Positions 7,306 through 11,846 of a stretch of DNA of 11,846 nt are shown here, piece after piece. The notes below the pieces were generated by a model. The model saw nothing but the letters and a program-made list of their open reading frames with translations, did not search any database and had not been told where the DNA came from. Source of the stretch: Flavobacteriales bacterium UBA5933 (GTDB lineage: Bacteria > Bacteroidota > Bacteroidia > Flavobacteriales > Weeksellaceae); NCBI GenBank assembly GCA_002430925.1, contig DJDD01000032.1, positions 1 to 11,846 on the forward strand. The letters are read 5' to 3'. Every line of letters begins with the position of its first letter. Position 1 is the first letter of the stretch. The translations under genes and the position numbers were made by a program.

Positions 7306-7464
7306 ATGAGTAGAAATACAGAAGCAAATAAAAAAAGAGTAAAAGCAAAAAAAGCTCAACAAAGAAAGAAGGTGAAAGATGCAGAAGCTGGACGTAAAGC
7401 TCGTTTAAAAGAGATTATTCAACAAATGAACCAGAAAGAAAATTCTACTGAAAAAGATAATTAA
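7306..7464 (+). CDS. Small highly basic hypothetical protein (52 aa)
   Basis: I do not recognise this 52-residue protein. It has 17 Lys/Arg against 7 acidic residues, with most of the positive charge in residues 9-35 (NKKRVKAKKAQQRKKVK, then GRKARLK), followed by a short hydrophobic patch (EIIQQM) and a polar, Asn/Glu-rich tail. It has no cysteine, no membrane segment and no signal. It looks like one long charged helix, so nucleic-acid or ribosome contact is an inference from composition only. Support for a real gene is good: an exact promoter match lies upstream, the ATG sits a short distance after it, and the stop comes three bases before the sbcD ATG, implying co-transcription and probably coupled translation. 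THX, another tiny basic protein, is encoded divergently 127 bases away. Confidence 0.75.
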   Translation: MSRNTEANKKRVKAKKAQQRKKVKDAEAGRKARLKEIIQQMNQKENSTEKDN

Positions 7465-7467
7465 TAC

Positions 7468-8673
7468 ATGAAAATTCTACACACAGCAGATTGGCACTTA
7501 GGTAAAAGATTAGATAATTTTTCTAGATTAGAGGAACAAATTCTTGTTATGCAAGAGATTGTTGAAATAGCAAATAACGAACAAGTAGATTTGGTTGTTG
7601 TTGCAGGTGATTTGTTCGATAATTTCAACCCAAGTGTAGAAGCTGTAGAATTATTTTATAAAACATTAAAACATCTTTCTGCTGATGGAAAAAGACCTGT
7701 AATTGCCATTGCAGGAAATCATGATTCTCCAAATTTTATAGATGCACCAGATCCGTTGGCTCGTGAATGTGGAATATTACTTATTGGTTATCCAAATGCC
7801 ATTGTACAACCTACAAAATTGCCAAATTGGGAGATCGTGAAATCAACTGAAGGTTTTTTAGAAATACAATTCAAAGCATATTCTTATCCTATAAGAATTT
7901 TACATACTCCGTATGCCAATGAAATTCGACTAAAACAATATCTTGGCGAAAATAAAGAAGATGCTTTAAATGAAGTTTTAGCAGAGAAATGGAAAACTAT
8001 TTCTGAGCAGTTTTGTGATAAAAATGGAGTTAATCTTTTAACCACCCATCTGTATATGAATCAGCGAGGAAAAAAACTTATAGAGGAACCTGAAGGAGAG
8101 AAGCCAATCAAAATTGGAAATGCAGACATGATTTATTCCGATGCTATTCCTGCCCAAATACAATATACAGCATTGGGACATATCCACGGTTACAAGAATA
8201 TAGGAACAGAAGAAAAACCAGTTATCTATAGTTCGTCGCCATTATGCTACAGTTTCAGCGAAGCAGGGCAAACAAAATATGTAACTATTGTAGATTTAGA
8301 ACCAAATAAAGAAGCTAATTACAAAAAAATAGCTTTAGAAAATGGTAAACCTTTGATCCGAAAAACCTTTGATAATATAGATAATGCAGTTGCTTGGCTT
8401 AATGAAAATAAAAACGCTTTGGTTGAATTAACACTAGAAAGTGAAAGTTTTTTAACTGCCGACGAGCGTAAATTGATTTATCAAACTCATCAAGGAATTA
8501 TTCATCTTATTCCGAAAGTAAAAAATACAGGGATAGTAGCCTCAAATTCGACAGAAATTAATTTAGATCAAAATATTCACGATTTATTTCAAGATTATTT
8601 CAAATCCAAAAATGCAAATCAAGAACCCAACGATGATTTAAAAAACTTATTCAACGAAATTCTAAACGAATAA
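7468..8673 (+). CDS. sbcD: Exonuclease SbcCD, nuclease subunit SbcD (Mre11-like)
   Basis: Metal-dependent nuclease subunit that with the SbcC ATPase trims hairpins and protein-blocked DNA ends. The 401-residue protein shows the calcineurin-type phosphoesterase motifs in order: DWH (8-10), GDLFD (47-51), GNHDSP (83-88), the late histidines H194 in TTHLYMN and GHIHG (237-241), covering the expected two-metal ligands. The C-terminal third is the capping region that normally joins SbcC. The length is typical. It follows the 52-aa gene with a 3-base gap and is driven from the promoter at 7252. The oddity is that sbcC, usually the next gene, is absent: downstream are two repeats, a terminator and an oppositely oriented globin gene, and no sbcC occurs elsewhere in the window. 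Confidence 0.94.
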   Translation: MKILHTADWHLGKRLDNFSRLEEQILVMQEIVEIANNEQVDLVVVAGDLFDNFNPSVEAVELFYKTLKHLSADGKRPVIAIAGNHDSPNFIDAPDPLARECGILLIGYPNAIVQPTKLPNWEIVKSTEGFLEIQFKAYSYPIRILHTPYANEIRLKQYLGENKEDALNEVLAEKWKTISEQFCDKNGVNLLTTHLYMNQRGKKLIEEPEGEKPIKIGNADMIYSDAIPAQIQYTALGHIHGYKNIGTEEKPVIYSSSPLCYSFSEAGQTKYVTIVDLEPNKEANYKKIALENGKPLIRKTFDNIDNAVAWLNENKNALVELTLESESFLTADERKLIYQTHQGIIHLIPKVKNTGIVASNSTEINLDQNIHDLFQDYFKSKNANQEPNDDLKNLFNEILNE

Positions 8674-8681
8674 TTTTTTTA

Positions 8682-8802
8682 TTTGGGCAAAACCTTCGGT
8701 ACACGCTTTTTGTTGCAATCTTTTATAACAACAAATAGTAATAGTTGTTTCAAGAATGTTGTTTGTTGTTATAAAAGGATTTACACGTCAATCGTTTTTG
8801 CG
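8682..8802 (-). repeat. Palindromic intergenic repeat, copy A (minus orientation)
   Basis: This is an imperfect palindrome starting TTTGGGC and ending GCG, with a perfect 16-bp internal stem, CTTTTATAACAACAAA (8720-8735) with TTTGTTGTTATAAAAG (8762-8777), and a 26-base loop. Read on the minus strand it matches the repeats at 8901 and 11170: the box at 8705-8724 is the reverse complement of 11262-11281 at 19 of 20 bases, and AAAAGGAT at 8773-8780 mirrors their ATCCTTTT. It begins nine bases after the sbcD stop. Confidence 0.7.
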
Positions 8803-8845
8803 AATTTAAATATCTAAAAATTACTAAAAATAAAATATAGAAACA

Positions 8846-8872
8846 AAAAGAGTAGATTTTTTCTACTCTTTT
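8846..8872 (+). terminator. Rho-independent terminator downstream of sbcD
   Basis: An 11-bp stem, AAAAGAGTAGA (8846-8856) with TCTACTCTTTT (8862-8872), has a TTTTT loop and is followed by GTGTTTTTATTTT. It lies 170 bases beyond the sbcD stop, so the sbcD transcript would carry repeat copy A in its 3' untranslated region. Confidence 0.8.
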
Positions 8873-8900
8873 GTGTTTTTATTTTAATAATTCCATTTTC

Positions 8901-9005
8901 GCGTTAGGGGTTGAAGTGGCATCCTTTTTTAATTGGTCATTGAGGCATTCGAAATTAAAGACCAATTAAAAAAGATATAACGAAAAACCCGCTCGAACGC
9001 CCAAA
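8901..9005 (+). repeat. Palindromic intergenic repeat, copy B
   Basis: This begins GCGTTAGGGG and ends AACGCCCAAA. It has a perfect 15-bp inner stem, CTTTTTTAATTGGTC (8924-8938) with GACCAATTAAAAAAG (8960-8974), and outer pairing GCGTT/AACGC plus GGGTT/AACCC. It shares GCGTTAGG, TTGAAG, ATCCTTTT, TTGGTCATTG, AAAAGAT and AACGCCCAAA, in that order, with the copy at 11170. It is in inverted orientation to copy A, with the sbcD terminator between them. Confidence 0.75.
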
Positions 9006-9012
9006 TTAAATG

Positions 9013-9048
9013 ATAAAAAAAAGTGGAGCTTTTATAATTTGCTCCACT
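9013..9048 (-). terminator. Terminator of the truncated haemoglobin gene
   Basis: An 8-bp stem, AGTGGAGC (9022-9029) with GCTCCACT (9041-9048), has an 11-base loop. On the minus strand it runs into TTTTTTTAT, placing a standard intrinsic terminator 34 bases past the globin stop. The 15-mer ATAAAAAAAAGTGGA (9013-9027) is repeated exactly at 11321-11335. Confidence 0.8.
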
Positions 9049-9081
9049 GCTATTTTAAGAAGAAAACGTTATTTAATATTT

Positions 9082-9483
9082 TTACTGAATAATATTTCTA
9101 TTATTATTTTCCATTTTATCAATCTTAAACAAAATTAATTCACGCATAATTTTAGCTCTATTTTTAGCTTCATTTGCAATGTCTCCTTCAAAAAGATTAT
9201 CTACAATACCAAACCATAATTCAATCCAATGATCAAAATGATGAGGTAATAGTTTTTCTTTTTGATGAAGAACAAGATGTGTTCTCATCGGCCAACCTTC
9301 GAAAGTAGATTTACCCAACAATACAGTTTCCCAAAACTGAATCATATGTGGTAAATGTTCATCCCAATTTACTTTTGCTACATCCGAAAAAAAATGCCCA
9401 ATAACATCATCATGTAGTACTTTATCATAAAAAGTATTTACCAATAATGCAACGTCCTCAGAAGTTTCGATGTCTTTTTTCAT
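9082..9483 (-). CDS. Group III (P-type) truncated haemoglobin
   Basis: Small cytosolic haem protein of the 2-on-2 globin fold. The 133-residue sequence follows the group III pattern: NTFYDKVLHDDVIGHFF at helices A-B, HLPHMIQFWETVLLG in the C/E region, a PMRTHLVLHQK segment, then LLPHHFDHWIELWFGIV, where the histidine directly before Phe-Asp-x-Trp (H82) is the expected proximal haem ligand. The length is normal and the ATG at 9481-9483 gives the usual N-terminus. Characterised group III members act in oxygen binding or in handling peroxide and nitric oxide, but the physiological role here cannot be read from the sequence. It is monocistronic, with its own promoter-like element close upstream and an intrinsic terminator. 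It is divergent from rbfA by 93 bases. Confidence 0.9.
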   Translation of the reverse strand: MKKDIETSEDVALLVNTFYDKVLHDDVIGHFFSDVAKVNWDEHLPHMIQFWETVLLGKSTFEGWPMRTHLVLHQKEKLLPHHFDHWIELWFGIVDNLFEGDIANEAKNRAKIMRELILFKIDKMENNNRNIIQ

Positions 9484-9488
9484 AGTTA

Positions 9489-9517
9489 CAAATTTACAAA
9501 GAACTTAATTCAAACAA
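9489..9517 (-). promoter_or_regulatory. Candidate promoter of the truncated haemoglobin gene
   Basis: On the minus strand TAAATTTG (9496-9489) matches TAnnTTTG exactly and a TTG (9517-9515) lies 18 bases upstream, within the usual spacing. The element ends only five bases before the ATG at 9483, so the transcript would be leaderless or nearly so. Confidence 0.5.
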
Positions 9518-9576
9518 GGAATGTTTTTAATCACAAAAAAATGCAGTAATTTTACGGCTGAATAAAAAGAATTAAA

Positions 9577-9936
9577 TTGGATAGTAATAGACAACAAAAA
9601 GTAAGTAAATTATTTCAAGAAGAATTAGCAGAAGCTTTCAGAAAATGGGCAATTTCAGAATTTCCAGGTAACATCATTAGTGTTACAGAAGTTAAGGTAA
9701 CGCCAGATTTAGGAGTTTCTAAAATATATGTAAGTATTTTCCCTAACAATAGAAAGGACGAAATATTTAAAGAAATCAAAAAAAATATTCCATTTTTTAG
9801 AGGGATTTTATCAAACGGAGCTTCTAAAAAAATGCGTATTACACCAGAATTAATTTTCATTTTAGATAATTCTTTAGATGAAATGGATAAAATTGATAAA
9901 GCATTAAAAGGAGAAGGTAACAATCCAATCTTATAA
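9577..9936 (+). CDS. rbfA: Ribosome-binding factor A, TTG start
   Basis: Cytosolic assembly factor that binds the immature 30S subunit and helps 16S rRNA 5'-end maturation. The 119-residue protein has the single KH-like domain of RbfA: N-terminal helix RQQKVSKLFQEELAEAFRKW, strand VTEVKVTPDLGVSKIYVSIF (the family's most conserved part), then the region IPFFRGILSNGASKKMRITPELIFILDNSLDEMDKI. The basic RGILSNG...KKMRITPEL part and the closing LD-S-EM-KI block are standard. The start is TTG; it yields MDSNRQQKV, the usual beginning of family members, and no ATG or GTG fits better. A one-mismatch -7 element (TAATTTTA, 9547-9554) lies upstream. The stop overlaps the next start as TAATG, so translation of the permease is probably coupled. 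Confidence 0.93.
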   Translation: MDSNRQQKVSKLFQEELAEAFRKWAISEFPGNIISVTEVKVTPDLGVSKIYVSIFPNNRKDEIFKEIKKNIPFFRGILSNGASKKMRITPELIFILDNSLDEMDKIDKALKGEGNNPIL

Positions 9937-11120
9937 TGAAGAATATTTCACTTTACATTGCTAAACGCTATATTTTTTCGAAAACGAACACAAATGCAGT
10001 AAATATTATTGCATTTATTGCGGTATGTGCAATTTTGGTTGCAACAGCTGCTTTATTCATTATTTTATCTGTTTTTTCAGGTTTAGAAAAAATGAATTTA
10101 AAGTATTACAGCAATGTAAATCCTGAATTGAAAATTTCTCCAGCAAAAGGTAAAACATTAGACAGCTTGACTTATGTTGTAGATGTTTTACACAAGCAAA
10201 AAGACATTAAAGCTTTTTCTAAAGTTATAGAAGAAAAAGTATACATCGATTATAAAGGAAAACAAGATATTGCTTATCTTAAAGGAATTGATGAAAATTT
10301 TACGAATGTTACTCGTTTGGATACAGTAATTTATGGAGGAGAATTTTTGGATTTTAAACGTAATGATAATTTTATTGTTTCCAGTGGAATAGCAGAGCGT
10401 TTACAATTGTATATAGATGTTATAACTCCTGCTGATTTGTTAATGCCAAAAGCAGGAACGGGACTTCTGAAACAAGAAAGTGATGCTTTTACTAAAAAAG
10501 AAGCTTATAGTGTGGGTGTTTTTATGTTGAATGACCAATATGATAAATACGTATTTACTACATTAGGTTTAGCCCAAGAATTATTACAATTTGATACGAA
10601 TGAGTGTTATGCAATCGAAATAAAAACCGACGGTAAAAAATCATTTAATGCTATAAAAAATGAACTACAAAATTCTCTTGGCTCTAACTATAAAATAGAA
10701 ACAAGACAAGATTTAGATTCGGCTTTTCTGAAAGTAATGAATATAGAAAACTTAATAAGTTATTTAATTTTTACTTTAGTTATCATTATAGCATGTTTTA
10801 ATTTGGCTGGTACAATTGTTATTTTAATCTTAGATAAAAAGAAAGAAATACAAACGATGACAAGTTTTGGAATGTCAAGAAAAAGTATTCGAAATATATT
10901 TTTCAATACAGGTTTCATAATTACATTTATTGCTATGTTCATGGGGTTATTAATTGCATCAATTATAGGTTTATTACAAATTAATTTTGGTTTGATAATG
11001 GCTTCTGCAACAGTACCATTCCCATTTATATTTTCTGTACAGAATTTTGCTGCAGTAATTGTTACTGTTTTAGGATTAGGAAGTTTTGTTTCTTGGATAG
11101 TTTCTAGACAAGTAAAGTAA
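9936..11120 (+). CDS. LolC/LolE-like ABC transporter permease
   Basis: Inner-membrane permease of the lipoprotein-releasing LolC/E type, 394 residues. It starts MKNISLYIAKRYIFSK, the typical N-terminal amphipathic stretch. Helix 1 (about 24-48) is followed by a periplasmic MacB_PCD domain (about 50-268) and helices at about 273-299, 324-346 and 368-390. The cytoplasmic coupling segment between helices 2 and 3 is DKKKEIQTMTSFGMSRKSIRNIF (300-322). In this family the permease works with a LolD ATPase to release lipoproteins from the inner membrane to LolA; no LolD lies beside it. Its ATG overlaps the rbfA stop by one base. It is related in architecture, not closely in sequence, to the permease at 2733. 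Repeat copy C and a strong terminator lie downstream. Confidence 0.9.
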   Translation: MKNISLYIAKRYIFSKTNTNAVNIIAFIAVCAILVATAALFIILSVFSGLEKMNLKYYSNVNPELKISPAKGKTLDSLTYVVDVLHKQKDIKAFSKVIEEKVYIDYKGKQDIAYLKGIDENFTNVTRLDTVIYGGEFLDFKRNDNFIVSSGIAERLQLYIDVITPADLLMPKAGTGLLKQESDAFTKKEAYSVGVFMLNDQYDKYVFTTLGLAQELLQFDTNECYAIEIKTDGKKSFNAIKNELQNSLGSNYKIETRQDLDSAFLKVMNIENLISYLIFTLVIIIACFNLAGTIVILILDKKKEIQTMTSFGMSRKSIRNIFFNTGFIITFIAMFMGLLIASIIGLLQINFGLIMASATVPFPFIFSVQNFAAVIVTVLGLGSFVSWIVSRQVK

Positions 11121-11169
11121 ATATCCTAATTCAGTTATTTTTATAAATAGAATAGTGGAGTTTAATTTT

Positions 11170-11299
11170 GCGTTAGGTTAGGCATTGAAGACGATATCCT
11201 TTTCTAGTTAGGTAGATTTTTACTTGGTCATTGTGAAGCTACTAAATAAAACGACTGATTGAAAAGATTGTAACAAAAAGCTTTCCTCTAACGCCCAAA
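11170..11299 (+). repeat. Palindromic intergenic repeat, copy C
   Basis: This begins GCGTTAGG and ends CTAACGCCCAAA, with a perfect 7-bp terminal pairing GCGTTAG/CTAACGC. Internal boxes in order are TTGAAG, ATCCTTTT (11195-11202), TTGGTCATTG (11224-11233) and AAAAGATTGTAACAAAAAGC (11262-11281). The inner stem is weaker than in copies A and B, and the centre is longer. It starts 50 bases after the permease stop. Confidence 0.7.
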
Positions 11300-11322
11300 T
11301 AATTAATGAAATACTCAGAAAT

Positions 11323-11360
11323 AAAAAAAAGTGGAACTCAATTTTGAGTTCCACTTTTTT
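11323..11360 (+). terminator. Strong bidirectional terminator after the rbfA-permease operon
   Basis: A perfect 16-bp stem (11325-11340 with 11345-11360; core GTGGAACTCA/TGAGTTCCAC) has a 4-base ATTT loop and ends in TTTTTT on the plus side and eight A on the left. It is 200 bases past the permease stop and 24 bases past repeat copy C, so the operon message would carry the repeat in its 3' end. Confidence 0.88.
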
Positions 11361-11603
11361 ACGTTTTTATAAATTAATTAAACTCTAAGCTGTTTATTTA
11401 ATTTTTAATCAATGAAATATTTTTTTAGTTAGTTGAGGAATTTATTTAAGTTTTTATAATAATATTTACTTTTCCCTTAACTTTAGTTTTATAGATTAGC
11501 AATATATTTTTTCTATAAAAGAGGTTTTTATGTTTTTTTATTTCATTAATATCACTATTTTAGTGATAATTATCAATCAATTAACTCATTAACCTACTAA
11601 CCT
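11361..11603. other. AT-rich gap upstream of the VgrG-like gene
   Basis: Very AT-rich, with no gene I can support. It contains the operator-like palindrome at 11550-11568 and, just before the ATG, the tandem TAACCTACTAACCTA. No exact TAnnTTTG element is present; the nearest is TAGTTTTA with one mismatch. The promoter of the VgrG-like gene therefore remains unidentified. Confidence 0.5.
11550..11568. promoter_or_regulatory. Operator-like palindrome upstream of the VgrG-like gene
   Basis: TATCACTA (11550-11557) and TAGTGATA (11561-11568) are perfect 8-bp arms separated by TTT, 35 bases before the ATG at 11604. The arms are too short and lack a T-run for a terminator, so a protein-binding site is a reasonable guess. 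Confidence 0.35.
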
Positions 11604-11846
11604 ATGGAAAGAAAATTCCGTTCTTTCAATGGCTCAAAAGCTATTGAAGATAATCATATTAATGGTATTAATCGTTTAGTCAAATTATTACTTGTTATAG
11701 ATGGGCAAATCGTCCCACATTACAAACATTTCTCTTTACAACAGCATAGTCAAACCCATCATAAATTCGAATTAATAGTAGATCATGATACCTTCAGTGA
11801 ATATGAAAATCATAAATTAGAAACGTCTAATAAATTTTTAGGAAAT
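11604..11846 (+). CDS. VgrG-like type VI secretion spike protein, N-terminus only (runs off right edge)
   Basis: 81 codons are open to the window end. The N-terminus MERKFRSFNGSKAIEDNH followed by INRLVKLLLVIDGQIVPHYKHFSLQQ, then HHKFELIVDHDTFSEYENHKLE and FLGN, resembles the first beta-domain of VgrG proteins of Bacteroidota type VI (T6SS subtype iii) systems, where DG..I..Y..F.L.Q....HH.F.L...HD......... is the usual opening. VgrG trimers form the membrane-puncturing tip on the Hcp tube and carry effectors. The ATG at 11604 is the only start near the conserved beginning. The rest of the protein, including the gp5-like needle and any effector domain, is outside the window. A more general phage-tail-like Vgr family member is the main alternative. 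Confidence 0.7.
   Translation, partial: MERKFRSFNGSKAIEDNHINGINRLVKLLLVIDGQIVPHYKHFSLQQHSQTHHKFELIVDHDTFSEYENHKLETSNKFLGN

Noticed and set aside
8720..8777. 16-bp hairpin as the sbcD terminator
   Set aside because: No T-run follows the right arm (AAAAGGATTTACACG), the loop is 26 bases, and the hairpin coincides with the core of repeat copy A; the real terminator is at 8846-8872.
8674..9081. Possible CRISPR or small insertion sequence in the sbcD-globin gap
   Set aside because: No regular spacers and no transposase remnant; the structures are explained by two palindromic repeats and two terminators.
9615..9923. Minus-strand open frame inside rbfA
   Set aside because: Fully within rbfA on the other strand, low-complexity Ile/Leu/Ser-rich, no support.
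10760..10942. Minus-strand open frame inside the second permease
   Set aside because: Mirror of membrane-helix codons; hydrophobic appearance is a by-product.
11530..11592. 20-codon open frame starting MFFYFINITIL before the VgrG-like gene
   Set aside because: Very short, AT-driven hydrophobic string with no start context; it also overlaps the palindrome.

Overview
The window is AT-rich, and gene starts are preceded by A-rich leaders rather than clear Shine-Dalgarno sites. Several promoters fit the Bacteroidota pattern (TAnnTTTG at -7, TTG near -33). Together with the gene set (NamZ/DUF1343, ribosomal protein THX, rbfA coupled to a LolC/E-type permease, LptB, a Bacteroidota-type VgrG), this points to the chromosome of a Flavobacteriia member. 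A Weeksellaceae-like organism is plausible, but the genus cannot be fixed from the sequence.

Layout. 1-1352: the 3' part of an outer-membrane efflux lipoprotein (TolC/OprM type) whose lipobox cysteine is the first complete codon. It converges on namZ (1440-2663, minus) across a strong terminator. 2733-6119: a probable operon of a LolC/E-like permease, a cystathionine beta-synthase with a C-terminal CBS-domain pair, and LptB. It ends at a 13-bp terminator hairpin shared with a small unknown gene on the minus strand (6177-6419). 6622-7002: an unknown secreted protein, convergent with ribosomal protein THX (7047-7178, minus). A 52-residue very basic protein (7306-7464) lies divergent to THX, has the clearest promoter in the window, and is joined to sbcD (7468-8673). 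No sbcC follows. 9082-9483 (minus): a group III truncated haemoglobin. 9577-11120: rbfA overlapping a second LolC/E-like permease by one base (TAATG). 11604 to the right edge: the start of a VgrG-like type VI secretion spike protein.

Most of this is core cell biology: envelope transport (efflux OMF, LptB, two permeases), wall turnover (NamZ), sulfur amino-acid metabolism, ribosome biogenesis (THX, RbfA) and DNA repair (SbcD). The least explained part is intergenic. Three copies of one roughly 105-130 bp palindromic repeat lie at 8682-8802 (minus), 8901-9005 (plus) and 11170-11299 (plus). They share conserved ends, a core CCTTTT...AAAAGAT pairing and a 20-base box. The first two form an inverted pair around the sbcD terminator, and both plus copies run into a terminator through an identical 15-mer. 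I see no clear new defence or metabolic system. The repeat family, the sbcD without a partner, the tiny basic protein and the VgrG edge are the parts worth a second look.
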